From assembly GCA_030425195.1 (NCBI GenBank), contig JAUIAV010000017.1:39718-103717 (forward strand): a DNA stretch of 64,000 nt, in the 5' to 3' direction. Both the position numbers and the translations under genes were made by a program. Below, piece by piece: positions 54,906 through 64,000 of the stretch (positions are counted from its first letter, which is position 1; each line of letters starts with the position of its first letter). Below the pieces are notes generated by a model. The model saw only the letters and a program-made list of their open reading frames with translations, did no database searches and was not told the DNA's origin. This stretch comes from Gammaproteobacteria bacterium. GTDB taxonomy: Bacteria > Pseudomonadota > Gammaproteobacteria > Pseudomonadales > Azotimanducaceae.

Positions 54906-56588
54906 TTACTGCTTCCAGCGCCGGTTCATGGCGCTGATGATGGCCATCAGCGACGCCGTGATGGTGTTCCGGGACAGCCCGGCTCCATAGCAGCGACCAC
55001 CATCGTCGTCGATGGCCAGCAGACAGATCGCCTGAGCATCCTTGCCCGTGTCCAGGGCATGCTCGTGATAGTCGACGATGTTGAGTGGCTCGTTCAGTGT
55101 TTCCACCAGGCCATTCACGAAGGCTTCGATGGGCCCGCTCCCTTCGCCATCGATGGTCACCTGCTGCTCCGACACCACCACCCGCGCAACGCAGCGCTGG
55201 TCGTCTTTACGGCCGGTGAGCAGGTCGTAGTCGAGCAGCCGGTAAGGCCCGCTCTCCACCACGTACTCCTTGAGCAGCGCGTCGAGAATCTCATCGGACT
55301 TCACCTCCCGGTCCAGCTGCTCGGTGAGCTGCTGCACCAGACCCGAGAACTCCACCAGCATCTCCCGCGGCAGGGAGACCCCGTGGTGCTCCTCGAGAAT
55401 GAAACCGACACCGCCCTTGCCCGACTGACTGTTCACACGGACGGCTTCCTTGTAGGAAGACCCGACATCTTCAGGATCGATCGGCAGGTACGGCACTTCC
55501 CAGTGATCCCGGTCCACCTTGGCCATGCCCTTCTTGATGGCGTCCTGGTGAGACCCGGAGAAGGCGGTGAACACCAGATCGCCCGCATACGGATGACGCT
55601 CCGGTACCGGAAGCTTGTTGATGGTTTCCACGGTCTCCCGGATGCGCGGCATCTCCCGGAAGTCGAGCTCCGGATCCACACCCTGACTGAACATGTTCAT
55701 GGCCATGGTGACGATGTCGCAGTTTCCCGTGCGCTCTCCATTGCCGAACAGCGTACCTTCCACGCGCTCCGCGCCGGCCATCAGGCCGAGCTCCGTCGCG
55801 GCAACACCTGTGCCCCGGTCGTTGTGCGTATGCAGGCTGACGACGATGCGCTCCCGGCCCGGGAAGTTGCGGCAGAACCACTCGATCTGATCGGCATAGA
55901 TGTTCGGCGTCGCCATCTCGACCGTCGACGGCAGGTTGATGATGATCGGATCCTCCGCCGTCGCACCCCAGGTGTCTGCAACGGCCGCGGAAATCTCAAC
56001 GGCGAAATCGAGCTCGGTGCCCGTGAAGCTCTCCGGCGAGTACTCGAACGTGATGTTCGAATCCAGACCGGCAAGTCCCGCCTTCACCAGTTCGGTGCCC
56101 CGAACGGCCAGGTCGACGATGCCCTGCCGGTCCATGCCGAACACCACCCGGCGCTGCAGCTCCGAGGTGGAGTTATACAGGTGGAAGATCACGGACGGGG
56201 CGCCCTGAAGGGCTTCGACACTGCGCTCGATGAGCTCTTCCCTGGCCTGGCAGAGAATCTGTATGGATACGCCTTCCGGAATCCGGTCCTCGTCGATGAT
56301 CCGGCGGATGAAGTCGAAATCCGGCTGTGAGGCGGCCGGAAAACCCACTTCGACCTCCGCGAAACCGATCTCCAGCAGCAGATCCCACATCCGGAGCTTC
56401 TCATCCACGTTCATGGGATCGATCAGCGCCTGATTGCCGTCTCTCAGGTCCACGCTGCACCAGCGCGGCGGCTGGGTGATCACCCGGGAGGGCCATTGCC
56501 GATCGGGCAGGTCGATCGGCGTGAAAGGCCGATACTTCTGGAACGGCATGCTGTTTGCCGCCCGTCCTGCTTGTACTTGCTCGCTCAT
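54906..56588 (-). CDS. leuA: 2-isopropylmalate synthase (long type)
   Basis: LeuA condenses acetyl-CoA with 2-oxoisovalerate, the first committed step to leucine. The 560-residue enzyme is the long form found in Pseudomonas. It shows CSVDLRDGNQALIDPM (metal-binding RDG), EVEVGFPAASQPDFDF, SLHTHNDRGTGVA (metal-binding HxH) and FGNGERTGNCD. A C-terminal LeuA dimerisation/allosteric domain, probably the leucine-sensing region, follows. The ATG has GGAG 7 nt upstream. A 252-nt leader with a Leu-rich leader peptide precedes it, so attenuation-type control is likely. Confidence 0.95.
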   Translation of the reverse strand: MSEQVQAGRAANSMPFQKYRPFTPIDLPDRQWPSRVITQPPRWCSVDLRDGNQALIDPMNVDEKLRMWDLLLEIGFAEVEVGFPAASQPDFDFIRRIIDEDRIPEGVSIQILCQAREELIERSVEALQGAPSVIFHLYNSTSELQRRVVFGMDRQGIVDLAVRGTELVKAGLAGLDSNITFEYSPESFTGTELDFAVEISAAVADTWGATAEDPIIINLPSTVEMATPNIYADQIEWFCRNFPGRERIVVSLHTHNDRGTGVAATELGLMAGAERVEGTLFGNGERTGNCDIVTMAMNMFSQGVDPELDFREMPRIRETVETINKLPVPERHPYAGDLVFTAFSGSHQDAIKKGMAKVDRDHWEVPYLPIDPEDVGSSYKEAVRVNSQSGKGGVGFILEEHHGVSLPREMLVEFSGLVQQLTEQLDREVKSDEILDALLKEYVVESGPYRLLDYDLLTGRKDDQRCVARVVVSEQQVTIDGEGSGPIEAFVNGLVETLNEPLNIVDYHEHALDTGKDAQAICLLAIDDDGGRCYGAGLSRNTITASLMAIISAMNRRWKQ

Positions 56589-56739
56589 GTCGGTTCTCCG
56601 CGACGTCTACGCTTGTCTGCATCGCCCCTGGGACGACTGCGAAGCGTCTGAAGACAGACCGGCGCTCCCGGAATCGTGCGCGCTCAGAACTGTCTTCCTC
56701 GAGCCCTGGGGGCTCTCATGAAATTTGGGGGTTCGGGGT

Positions 56740-56753
56740 GGGCCGTTCGGCCC
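56740..56753. other. Hairpin in the leuA leader, terminator-like on the plus strand
   Basis: GGGCCG-TT-CGGCCC is a perfect 6-bp stem. On the plus strand it is followed at once by TTTTCAATAAATA, a terminator-like layout, although no plus-strand gene ends here. On the minus strand it lies about 20 nt after the leader-peptide stop codon and is preceded by an A-rich stretch. There it could serve as a pause or alternative-pairing element of the leuA leader. Confidence 0.4.
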
Positions 56754-56774
56754 TTTTCAATAAATATACGCCGG

Positions 56775-56840
56775 CTAGACCGGCAGCAGTAGCAGCAGCA
56801 GGACGCTGAGAGAAACGGGCTTGGCGGACTGAATGTTCAC
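56775..56840 (-). CDS. Predicted leuA leader peptide (21 residues, six consecutive Leu codons)
   Basis: A GTG-initiated frame reads MNIQSAKPVSLSV, then six Leu codons in a row (CTG CTG CTG CTA CTG CTG, 56784-56801), then Pro-Val and TAG. Leu-codon runs in a short frame before leuA are the hallmark of leucine attenuation. The GTG (56838-56840) coincides with the predicted transcription start, so the peptide would be translated from a leaderless mRNA. A 5-bp hairpin (GCCGG/CCGGC, 56770-56784) spans the stop codon. The other two frames of the repeat would encode runs of Cys or Ala, which have no link to leucine. Too short for normal gene calling. Confidence 0.7.
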   Translation of the reverse strand: MNIQSAKPVSLSVLLLLLLPV

Positions 56841-56847
56841 AGCGCGC

Positions 56848-56876
56848 ACTATAGTCGCCCGCCGGCTGCTTGCCAA
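56848..56876 (-). promoter_or_regulatory. Sigma-70 promoter of the leuA leader
   Basis: On the minus strand TTGGCA (56871-56876) and TATAGT (56848-56853) are separated by the optimal 17 bp. The expected start is the G at 56840, 7 nt after the -10 box, which is also the first base of the leader-peptide GTG. The promoter lies between purT and leuA and is the best sigma-70 match seen in the window. Confidence 0.65.
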
Positions 56877-56916
56877 GCCTGCATCGGGCCGCCGATCTCA
56901 GCGGTTCAGCCGCCGG

Positions 56917-58113
56917 TCAGTCCCCTTCACCGAAGACCACGGATACCGATGCGGCGGACGCCTTGGCCTTCGCGATGGCTGCGTCCACCGATTCCGCCAG
57001 CGCCAGGGCCACTCCCATGCGCCGTTCTCCGCGGACTTCCGGCTTTCCGAACAGCCGGAACTGAGTATCCGGTTCCGCCAGCGCGGCATCGAGACCGCCG
57101 AACCGGACGTCGGCCGATTCCCCTTCGACCAGCAGCACGGCGGAAGCCGCCGGCCCCCGCTGACGGATGTTCGGGACCGGCATTCCCAGAATCGCCCGCG
57201 CATGCAGGGCGAATTCAGACAGATCCTGGCTGATGAGGGTCACCATCCCGGTATCGTGAGGTCTCGGGCTGACCTCGGAAAAGTAGACCTGGTCCGCCTT
57301 GACGAAGAATTCCACTCCGAAGAGGCCGAAACCACCGAGCGCACCCGTCACCTTCGCGGATATGGCCTGCGCTTCCGCGAGCGCCTTCTCACTCATCGGC
57401 TGCGGCTGCCAGGATTCCCGGTAGTCACCCCGCTCCTGACGATGACCGATGGGTTCACAGAAGGACACGCCGTCCCGGTGCTGCACGGTCAGCAGCGTGA
57501 TCTCGTAGTCAAAGTCCACGAAACCCTCGACGATCACGCTGCCGGCCCCGCCCCGGGCTCCAGCCTGAGCGTAGTGCCAGGCTTCCATGGCGGTGTCGAG
57601 CGCCCGTACCGTGGACTGCCCCTTGCCGGAAGAACTCATGACAGGTTTGACCACGCAGGGGACGCCGATCGTCTCGATCGCAGCCCGATACTCCTCCTCA
57701 GTCGCCGCAAACCGGTAGGGCGAGGTCCGCACGCCCAGCTCTTCCGCCGCCAGACGGCGGATGCCTTCCCGGTCCATGGTCAGCCGGGCAGCCCGGGCGG
57801 TGGGAATCACCTTCCGGCCTTCTGCTTCCAGCTCCAGCAGCTTCTGAGTGGCGATGGCTTCGATCTCCGGAACCACCAGATCCGGCGCCTCCCGCTCGAT
57901 CACGTCCGCCAGTGCCTCGGGATCCAGCATGTCGATGACGTGCGCCCGGTGTGCCACCTGCATGGCGGGCGCATTCGCGTAGCGGTCGACGGCGATGACT
58001 TCCACCCCGAGCCGCTGCAGCTCGATGACCACTTCCTTACCGAGCTCTCCGGCGCCCAGCATCATCACCCGGGTGGCACCCGGCGTGCCTGGCGTTCCAA
58101 TCCGCTGAAGCAT
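56917..58113 (-). CDS. purT: Formate-dependent phosphoribosylglycinamide formyltransferase
   Basis: PurT makes formyl-GAR from GAR, formate and ATP, an alternative to folate-dependent PurN. The 398-residue ATP-grasp protein shows [20 protein letters not shown], a VPEIEAIAT motif, the grasp-domain [13 protein letters not shown] loop, and the Mg-binding [24 protein letters not shown] segment. Its start shares one base with the gamma-carbonic-anhydrase stop. purL, another gene of the same pathway, lies about 3 kb away. Confidence 0.95.
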   Translation of the reverse strand: MLQRIGTPGTPGATRVMMLGAGELGKEVVIELQRLGVEVIAVDRYANAPAMQVAHRAHVIDMLDPEALADVIEREAPDLVVPEIEAIATQKLLELEAEGRKVIPTARAARLTMDREGIRRLAAEELGVRTSPYRFAATEEEYRAAIETIGVPCVVKPVMSSSGKGQSTVRALDTAMEAWHYAQAGARGGAGSVIVEGFVDFDYEITLLTVQHRDGVSFCEPIGHRQERGDYRESWQPQPMSEKALAEAQAISAKVTGALGGFGLFGVEFFVKADQVYFSEVSPRPHDTGMVTLISQDLSEFALHARAILGMPVPNIRQRGPAASAVLLVEGESADVRFGGLDAALAEPDTQFRLFGKPEVRGERRMGVALALAESVDAAIAKAKASAASVSVVFGEGD

Positions 58114-58652
58114 CAGACGCGGTCTGCCCTGTCCTGAACGGACAGTCCCCGCATGAACCGCTGGGCGTTTTCCCAGTAGTGCGTGGCGCTGGCTTTGAGT
58201 CCCGCCACCTGCTGGTCCGTGAGGGTCTTCACCACCTTGCCTGGCGCGCCCATGACCATGGAGTTGTCGGGAATCTCCTTGCCTTCGGTGATCAGCGCGT
58301 TGGCGCCGATCAGACAGTTTCTGCCGACCTTCGCGTTGTTCAGGATCACCGAGTTGATGCCGATCAGCGAGTTGTCACCGATCGTGCAGCCATGCAGCAT
58401 CACCTTGTGACCCACGGTCACGTGCGAACCGATGACGAGCGGACAGCCGGGATCCGTATGCAGCACGGATCCGTCCTGGATGTTCGAGTACTCGCCGACC
58501 GTGATCAGGTCGTTGTCGCCTCGAAGTACTGCATTGAACCAGACACTGGCTCCGGTCCTGAGCAGCACCGAACCCATGACCATGGCGCTTTCCGCCACCC
58601 AGTACTCGTCGGTCTCTGCCTGTACACGCCGATCTTCCAGTTGCAGCAGCAA
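58113..58652 (-). CDS. Gamma carbonic anhydrase-like hexapeptide-repeat protein
   Basis: The 179-residue protein folds as a left-handed beta-helix trimer of the gamma-carbonic-anhydrase/YrdA/PaaY group. [29 protein letters not shown] and the three His metal ligands ([19 protein letters not shown]) are visible. Catalytic activity in this subgroup is often weak or unproven. The TTG start at 58652 has GGAGG about 8 nt upstream; a longer upstream frame has no family similarity. It precedes purT in one transcript. Confidence 0.88.
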   Translation of the reverse strand: MLLQLEDRRVQAETDEYWVAESAMVMGSVLLRTGASVWFNAVLRGDNDLITVGEYSNIQDGSVLHTDPGCPLVIGSHVTVGHKVMLHGCTIGDNSLIGINSVILNNAKVGRNCLIGANALITEGKEIPDNSMVMGAPGKVVKTLTDQQVAGLKASATHYWENAQRFMRGLSVQDRADRV

Positions 58653-58706
58653 GATTGACCTCCTCCTTCGATGCCGGGCGCACGCAACGCGGGCGGCGGA
58701 CCCGTT

Positions 58707-58741
58707 CACATGTTCATTACATGTGCTGCTTAGGGCAGCAC
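58707..58741. promoter_or_regulatory. Two overlapping palindromes between divergent genes
   Basis: CACATGT (58707-58713) and ACATGTG (58719-58725) form a perfect 7-bp palindrome with a 5-bp centre. It overlaps by 3 bp a second one, GTGCTGC (58723-58729) and GCAGCAC (58735-58741). They lie in the 163-bp gap between the carbonic-anhydrase-like gene and the DUF3135 gene and could be operators or overlapping, mutually exclusive RNA hairpins. No strong promoter was recognised beside them. Confidence 0.45.
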
Positions 58742-58815
58742 GCGTGAATTGGGCATAGTAGCCAAAGGGGACAACCCAAGACCAGAACAAAGCGAGCAAC
58801 CGAACAAGGGTCTGA

Positions 58816-59148
58816 ATGACTACCCGACTACCAGCGTTTGAGGTGCTGGTGGACATGGCTCGCAACGATCCGGAAGGACTCGAGACGTTGCGTCGTTCTC
58901 TCACGAACGCCGTCATCGCCACTGCCAGCAGCGAAGATTCCCGCCGTCGCCTGGAAGGACTGCAGTTCCGTGTGGACCTGGAGCGGCGGCGCGCGCCGAC
59001 TCCGCTTGCAGCCACCATCCGGATTTCCGAGATGATGTGCCGCTCCCTCGCGGATCTGCACGCCTCCTTCGTCACTCCGATCACGGAAGGGATCGAGACC
59101 TCGCCAGGCAGCCCGCTCAACAACGTGGTGCCCTTCCCGCGCCGTTGA
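58816..59148 (+). CDS. DUF3135 domain protein
   Basis: A 110-residue soluble protein, [29 protein letters not shown] at its start, matching the DUF3135 family; function is unknown. It is mostly helical, with no signal peptide or membrane segment. AGGG lies 6 nt before the ATG. The NUDIX gene follows after 52 bp on the same strand, and the two may share a transcript. Confidence 0.8.
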   Translation: MTTRLPAFEVLVDMARNDPEGLETLRRSLTNAVIATASSEDSRRRLEGLQFRVDLERRRAPTPLAATIRISEMMCRSLADLHASFVTPITEGIETSPGSPLNNVVPFPRR

Positions 59149-59200
59149 CGCCGTCGCGTTAAACTCCGCCTGTGTCGGCTTTATCAGCGAGGCTGAGCTC

Positions 59201-59755
59201 ATGAATTTCTGCAGCGATTGCGGCGCCCGGCTCGAGCGCAGAGTGCCGCCCGGTGACAACCGGGAGCGGTTCATCTGCGACGCCTGCGATACGGTGCACT
59301 ACATCAACCCGCGCATCGTCGCCGGCTGTCTGCCGGTGTGGGAAGACCGGGTTCTGCTCTGCCGCCGTGCAAACCGGCCCCGATCGGGCTTCTGGACCCT
59401 GCCGGCGGGGTTCCTCGAGAACAACGAGACCATCATCGCGGGCGCGACGCGGGAGACGTTCGAAGAGGCTAATGCGGTGGTGGCCAACCTGGATCTCTAT
59501 ACGATCTTCAGCCTCCCGCACATCTCACAGATCTATCTCTTCTACCGGGCCGATATGACGACGCCGGACCATTCACCCGGGTTCGAGTCTCTGGAGGTGG
59601 CCCTGTTCGACGAGCAGGACATCCCCTGGGACGACCTCGCCTTTCCCGTGATCCGGCACACCCTGGAGCACTTCTTCAGCGATCGCGCGAGCGGCGTTTT
59701 CCCGGTCCGCAGTCGTGACATCATCGTCGACCGGGATCCGAAGCACTTCCGCTAG
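59201..59755 (+). CDS. NUDIX hydrolase with N-terminal zinc ribbon
   Basis: A 184-residue protein with a four-cysteine zinc ribbon (FCSDCGARL, then FICDACDTVHYINP) and a NUDIX fold. The NUDIX box is GFLENNETIIAGATRETFEEANAV: the G-x5-E-x7-RE and EE metal-binding positions are kept, while the usual Gly after EE is replaced by Asn. The layout resembles NudC-like NADH or nucleotide pyrophosphatases, but NudC-specific motifs are missing, so the substrate is unknown. GAGG lies 8 nt before the ATG. Its last 35 bp overlap the convergent LLM gene. Confidence 0.88.
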   Translation: MNFCSDCGARLERRVPPGDNRERFICDACDTVHYINPRIVAGCLPVWEDRVLLCRRANRPRSGFWTLPAGFLENNETIIAGATRETFEEANAVVANLDLYTIFSLPHISQIYLFYRADMTTPDHSPGFESLEVALFDEQDIPWDDLAFPVIRHTLEHFFSDRASGVFPVRSRDIIVDRDPKHFR

Positions 59756-60692
59756 GGAGTCTCGAAGGAGCGTCCTGACCCTGGACGAATTTTTTCAGCA
59801 GATCCCGCGTGGCCTGCCGCTCGTCCGCGTTCAGAACGAACTCCGAGGCTGCGAAGTCCGTGACGCCGGCTTCCGCCAGCCCGGCGAGGCGCTCGTTCAC
59901 CTCATCGGCACCGCCCACGATGGCAACGTCCGCCGGACCCTCGACCCCTTCCCGGTCGAGCATCGACCGATAAGACGGCAGCTGGCCGTACATGGCGAGA
60001 GTCCCGGCGATCTTTTCCCGGACCTGGTCCGGCCGAGTCGTCACGCAGACGGGCAGCGTAGCGATGATGCGCGGCGGTCGGCGTTGTGCGGCATCTGCGG
60101 CCGCGCGGATTCTCGGCGCGATGTGTTCGCGGATGGTCTTCGGACCCACCCAGGCGAGCGTCGTGCCGTCGGCCAGCCGACCGGCGACCCCCAGAGCCTG
60201 GGGACCGAGTGCGGCCACCACCACGGGTATCTGTCGCGCCGGCGGCTTGAAAAGCGTCGCCCTGCACGACAGGGTCTCTCCCGTGTACGCCACCCTGCCG
60301 TCACGGAGCAGCGGCATCAGTATGGAAAGGAACTCCCGGAGATGGCGGATCGGACGATCGAAGTCGATACCGAGCTCAGCCATCATCACCTGGTGCGACA
60401 GCCCGATACCCAGGGTCAGTCGGCCTGCCATCACCCCTTCGGCGGTGAGCGCCTGTCCGGCGAGAGCCAGGGGGTGGCGGGGAAAGGTGGGCACGATCGC
60501 GGTGCCGAGCTCGATCTCCGGAACCGTCATCCCTACCGCGGTGAGCACCGTCAGCGCATCGAAACCGCCGGTGGGATGTTCCGCCAGCCAGAAGCTGGAA
60601 AAACCGTCGTCCGCCGCGCGGCGTGCGTCCTCCACGATGGCCGGAATGGATGCCTTCTGGACCAGTCCGGTTCCGTTGATACCGACTCTCAT
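59721..60692 (-). CDS. LLM-class (luciferase-like) flavin oxidoreductase
   Basis: A 323-residue TIM-barrel protein of the bacterial luciferase superfamily: FSSFWLAEHPTGGFDALTVL, LELGTAIVPTFPRHP-like strand, GRLTLGIGLSHQVMM and VVVAALGPQALGVAGRLADG. It is closest in pattern to the F420-dependent LLM group, in which case F420 would be the cofactor; this cannot be confirmed and FMN is equally possible here. It follows purL by 12 bp, with no pathway connection evident. Confidence 0.82.
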   Translation of the reverse strand: MRVGINGTGLVQKASIPAIVEDARRAADDGFSSFWLAEHPTGGFDALTVLTAVGMTVPEIELGTAIVPTFPRHPLALAGQALTAEGVMAGRLTLGIGLSHQVMMAELGIDFDRPIRHLREFLSILMPLLRDGRVAYTGETLSCRATLFKPPARQIPVVVAALGPQALGVAGRLADGTTLAWVGPKTIREHIAPRIRAAADAAQRRPPRIIATLPVCVTTRPDQVREKIAGTLAMYGQLPSYRSMLDREGVEGPADVAIVGGADEVNERLAGLAEAGVTDFAASEFVLNADERQATRDLLKKFVQGQDAPSRLPSGSASDPGRR

Positions 60693-60704
60693 GTCCCGAC
60701 TCCC

Positions 60705-63700
60705 TCAGAGCGCCTTGCGCGCGTTCCTGAACATCCGCAGCCAGGGGCCGTTCTCTGTGCCCCAGGCCGGATCCCGCCAGGCATTCTGCCAGACCCGGAA
60801 GACGCGTTCCGGATGCGGCATCATGGCCAGGACCCGCCCGTCGGCGGCCAGCGCACCCGCGAGACCCCGGCCGGCGCCGTTGGGGTTGGCCGGATAGCGC
60901 TCGGTCACGGCATGGCGGTTGTCCACGTACTGGAAGGCTGCCCGATCGTCCGCCCAGAAGCGCGCCTCGGATTCGGCACCGGAGAATTCAGCCCGCCCTT
61001 CCCCGTGAGCCACGGCTACCGGCAGGACGCTGCCCGCCATGCCATCCAGCCAGGGCGAGGGGGTGCTGCCTACTTTCAGCAGCACGTTTCTGCCTTCGAA
61101 CTGCTCGGAGGCATTGCGAACGAAGCGGGGCCAGTCCTCGGCACCCGGAATCAGACCTGCCAGGTGTGCGAGCATCTGAGCGCCGTTGCAGACGCCGAGC
61201 ACGAGCCGATCCGAGCGGAAATAATCCTGGAAGGCGTCCCGAACGGTTTCGTGAAAAAGGATGCTCTTCGCCCAGCCGCCGCCGCCGCCGAGCACGTCTC
61301 CATAGGAAAATCCGCCACAGGCAGCCAGGGCCGGAAAGTCCGCCAGCCGCACACGGCCTTCCACCAGGTCACTCATGTGCACGTCCACGGGCGCGAAACC
61401 GGCGCGTTCGAAGGCGGCCGCCATTTCAATCTGTCCATTCACTCCCTGCTCCCGCAGGATCGCGATCTCCGGCCGGTCGGTGCCCACCTCGAAAGGCTCC
61501 GCGGGATCGAATGTGAGGCTGCTGGAAAATCCGGGGTCATCGTCGAGGATCGATTCGAATTCCTGATCCGCACAGGCGGGGTTGTCCCGAAGCCGCTGCA
61601 TCCGATAGCTGAGCTCCGCCCAGCGCTGCTGCAACGGTCCCCGCTCATGCTCGAAGACCAGCTCACCCCCGCGCCGGATCCGGATCTGCTGACCGGGATC
61701 CGGACGGCCGATCACCCGGTGCGGAATGCCGTCGAGCGCGGCAGAAACCCGTTCGAGATCCTCTGACCGTACTTCCACCACCGCGCCCAGCTCCTCGGCA
61801 AAGAGCTGCGGCAGGAGTTCTTCGCCGGAAAAGTCCAGATCGAGACCACAGCGGCCGGCGAACGCCATCTCCAGGAGCGTGACCAGCGCGCCTCCGTCGG
61901 AACGGTCGTGGTAGGCAAGCAGCAGGCCCTCACGGCTCAGACTCTGAATGGCATCGAAGAACCGGACCATGAGCGCCGGATCATCCAGATCCGGCGTCTG
62001 GTCCCCCAGCGCACCGAATACCTGGGTCAGACAGCTGGCGCCGAGTCGGTTTCTACCGGCACCGAGATCCAGAAGGACCAGGCGTGTATCCGGCTCGGTG
62101 CCGATGCGAGGCGTCAGCGTCCCACGCACGTCGGGCACCGGTGCAAAGGCCGATACGATCAGGGTCAGCGGCGAAACCACCTCACGATCGGCCCAGCGCG
62201 TTCGCATGGACAGGCTGTCCTTGCCGACTGGAATGGCGATGCCCAGCGCCGGACAGAGCTCCATGCCTACTGCACGAACGGCTTCGAACAGCGCCTGCTC
62301 TTCCGCATTCTCTCCGGTGGCCGCCATCCAGTTGGCAGACAGCACCACCCGCCGCAGCGCGCTCACCTGAGCGGCGGCCAGATTGGTCAGCGCCTCACCC
62401 ACCGCCATCCGGGCGGAAGCTGCGGGATTCAGGGTGGCGAGCGGCGAACGCTCACCCATGGCAAAGGCCTCCCCTTCGTATCCCTGATAGCCGCTCAGTG
62501 TCACCGCCAGATCGGCCACGGGAACCTGCCAGGGCCCAACCATCTGCTCTCTCGCCACCAGCCCGGTGATGCTCCGGTCGCCGATGGTGATGAGAAACTG
62601 CTTGCTGGCCACCGCCGGAAACTGCAGCACCCGATCGATGGCTTCCTCGAGCTCCACGTCCTCGATCGTGAAAGGCCGGCCCTGACAGGTCCGGGTCTCG
62701 AAGCTCCGGGTCATCCTGGGCGGTTTGCCGAACAGGACGGAGAGCGGCAGATCCACAGGCACATTGTCGAACCGGGTGTCGCTCACCCTCAGGTGCGCCT
62801 CCTGGGTGGCCTCTCCAACCACGGCATAGGGACAGCGTTCCCGCCAGCAGAGATCCTCGAACACGCTCAGACGATCCCGGCGGATACCGAGCACATAGCG
62901 CTCCTGCGCTTCATTGCACCAGATTTCGAGCGGCGTCATGCCCGGATCCGCATTCGGGACCGCACGCAGATCGATCCGCCCGCCCATGCCGGCATCCTTG
63001 ACCAGCTCCGGCAGTGCGTTCGAAAGACCACCCGCGCCCACATCATGAATGAGCAGCACCGGATTGCCGTCGCCGAGGGCCGTGCAGGCATCGATCACTT
63101 CCTGACAGCGGCGCTCCATCTCCGCGTTGTCTCTCTGCACGGAAGCGAAGTCCAGATCCGATGAACTCTCGCCGCTGGACATGCTCGAGGCAGCCCCGCC
63201 GCCGAGCCCGATCAGCATGGCCGGACCCCCCAGCACCACGAGGCTGGTGCCGGGCTCGAAACTGTCCGCATGCACGTGCGCTTCACGGACCGTACCGACC
63301 CCGCCGGCGATCATGACCGGCTTGTGATAACCCCATACCCGGCCCGGCGCGCCCGCCTCATCCGGAAACTCGAACGTTCTGAAGTAGCCGTTCAATGCCG
63401 GCCGGCCGTACTCGTTGTTGAAGCCTGCAGCGCCGATCGGACCTTCGAGCATGATGGTGAGCGCATCCACGATCCGCTCCGGTTTGCCCGTATCCGTTTC
63501 CCATGGCTGAGAATACCCGGGCAGGTTGAGGTGCGACGTGGTGAATCCGGTGAGCCCCGCCTTGGGCTTGGAGCCACGCCCCACTGCGCCTTCGTCACGG
63601 ATCTCACCGCCGGAACCGGTCGCCGCACCCGCATAGGGCGCTATGGCCGTGGGATGATTGTGGGTTTCCACCTTCATGAGCACGTGCGCAGGCTCAGCCA

Positions 63701-64000
63701 CGTAGCCGTAGCGGTGACTGACCGGATCCAGCAGGAAGCGCTGCACCAGCGGGCCCTCGATCACCGCCGCATTGTCCGCGTAGGCGGAGAGAATGCCTTC
63801 GCCGTTGATCTGGGCATGAGTGTTCCGGATCATTTCGAACAGAGACCGGTCGGCCGCTTTCCCGTCGATGCGCCAGTCAGCGTTGAAGATCTTGTGACGG
63901 CAGTGTTCCGAATTCGCCTGGGCGAACATCATCAGTTCCACGTCCGTCGGATTCCGATCCAGCTCCAGGTAAGCGGCAACGAGATAGTCCACCTCGTCTT
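60705..64000 (-). CDS. purL: Phosphoribosylformylglycinamidine synthase, 5'-truncated by the window
   Basis: PurL converts FGAR to FGAM with glutamine and ATP, the fourth step of purine synthesis. About 1,097 residues are visible of a protein of roughly 1,290; the N-terminal domain lies beyond the right edge. Present are [55 protein letters not shown] and the C-terminal glutaminase domain. That domain has [10 protein letters not shown], the nucleophile Cys in GVCNGAQML, and the catalytic His and Glu in MPHPERVFR. This is the single-chain large PurL typical of gammaproteobacteria. Confidence 0.97.
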   Translation of the reverse strand, partial: DEVDYLVAAYLELDRNPTDVELMMFAQANSEHCRHKIFNADWRIDGKAADRSLFEMIRNTHAQINGEGILSAYADNAAVIEGPLVQRFLLDPVSHRYGYVAEPAHVLMKVETHNHPTAIAPYAGAATGSGGEIRDEGAVGRGSKPKAGLTGFTTSHLNLPGYSQPWETDTGKPERIVDALTIMLEGPIGAAGFNNEYGRPALNGYFRTFEFPDEAGAPGRVWGYHKPVMIAGGVGTVREAHVHADSFEPGTSLVVLGGPAMLIGLGGGAASSMSSGESSSDLDFASVQRDNAEMERRCQEVIDACTALGDGNPVLLIHDVGAGGLSNALPELVKDAGMGGRIDLRAVPNADPGMTPLEIWCNEAQERYVLGIRRDRLSVFEDLCWRERCPYAVVGEATQEAHLRVSDTRFDNVPVDLPLSVLFGKPPRMTRSFETRTCQGRPFTIEDVELEEAIDRVLQFPAVASKQFLITIGDRSITGLVAREQMVGPWQVPVADLAVTLSGYQGYEGEAFAMGERSPLATLNPAASARMAVGEALTNLAAAQVSALRRVVLSANWMAATGENAEEQALFEAVRAVGMELCPALGIAIPVGKDSLSMRTRWADREVVSPLTLIVSAFAPVPDVRGTLTPRIGTEPDTRLVLLDLGAGRNRLGASCLTQVFGALGDQTPDLDDPALMVRFFDAIQSLSREGLLLAYHDRSDGGALVTLLEMAFAGRCGLDLDFSGEELLPQLFAEELGAVVEVRSEDLERVSAALDGIPHRVIGRPDPGQQIRIRRGGELVFEHERGPLQQRWAELSYRMQRLRDNPACADQEFESILDDDPGFSSSLTFDPAEPFEVGTDRPEIAILREQGVNGQIEMAAAFERAGFAPVDVHMSDLVEGRVRLADFPALAACGGFSYGDVLGGGGGWAKSILFHETVRDAFQDYFRSDRLVLGVCNGAQMLAHLAGLIPGAEDWPRFVRNASEQFEGRNVLLKVGSTPSPWLDGMAGSVLPVAVAHGEGRAEFSGAESEARFWADDRAAFQYVDNRHAVTERYPANPNGAGRGLAGALAADGRVLAMMPHPERVFRVWQNAWRDPAWGTENGPWLRMFRNARKAL

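Overview
The window is a dense block of housekeeping genes from a GC-rich gammaproteobacterium. Gene order is closest to Pseudomonas and its relatives: frr-pyrH-tsf-rpsB facing map-glnD-dapC-dapD-dapE; lepA-mucD-rseCBA-rpoE facing nadB-ygfX-sdhE-ygfZ; xerD-dsbC-hom-recJ-prfB-lysS; and ffh-rpsP-rimM-trmD-rplS beside a long-type leuA. It differs from Pseudomonas in having relA-adk and rlmD next to recO-era-rnc-lepB, and in having no thrC between hom and recJ. The species cannot be named from the sequence. No transposase, prophage, CRISPR array, tRNA or rRNA gene was seen.

Layout. 1-3540: translation genes (uppS, frr, pyrH, tsf, rpsB) with a structured rpsB leader. 3632-16600: map, glnD, the succinylase lysine/diaminopimelate genes dapCDE, a partial type II secretion set (gspN, gspC, gspD) and plsB. 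16616-19942: rsmJ-tsaB facing moeA, then a histone-H1-like Lys/Ala/Pro repeat protein. 20112-29454: adk, relA, rlmD, recO, era, rnc, a DUF4845 gene, lepB, lepA. 29546-37012: the sigma-E envelope-stress operon facing nadB, then ygfX-sdhE facing ygfZ. 37003-39828: three valine-catabolism genes. 39865-48158: ung, lysS, prfB (with its programmed frameshift), recJ, hom, dsbC, xerD. 48610-52668: rplS, trmD, rimM, rpsP, ffh. 52757-64000: a CcsA-like protein, a CorC-like transporter, leuA with a leader peptide, purT, a gamma carbonic anhydrase, a DUF3135 protein, a NUDIX hydrolase, an LLM oxidoreductase and the 5'-truncated purL.

The most unusual content is between genes. (1) 48320-48588, between xerD and rplS, has a near-consensus sigma-54 promoter, about 240 nt without a convincing gene, a 13-bp hairpin whose loop carries the anti-Shine-Dalgarno string CCTCCTT, and an intrinsic terminator: a probable undescribed sigma-54-dependent small RNA. 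(2) The 586-bp ffh-rpsP gap holds two inverted, diverged copies of a structured repeat element. (3) leuA has a predicted leader peptide with six consecutive Leu codons, whose GTG coincides with the predicted transcription start. (4) RelA lacks the zinc-finger domain between TGS and ACT and is overlapped by adk. (5) trmD and rplS are separated by 15 perfect tetranucleotide units. (6) moeA coding sequence extends upstream of any canonical start codon. All of these are sequence readings and none has been tested against databases.
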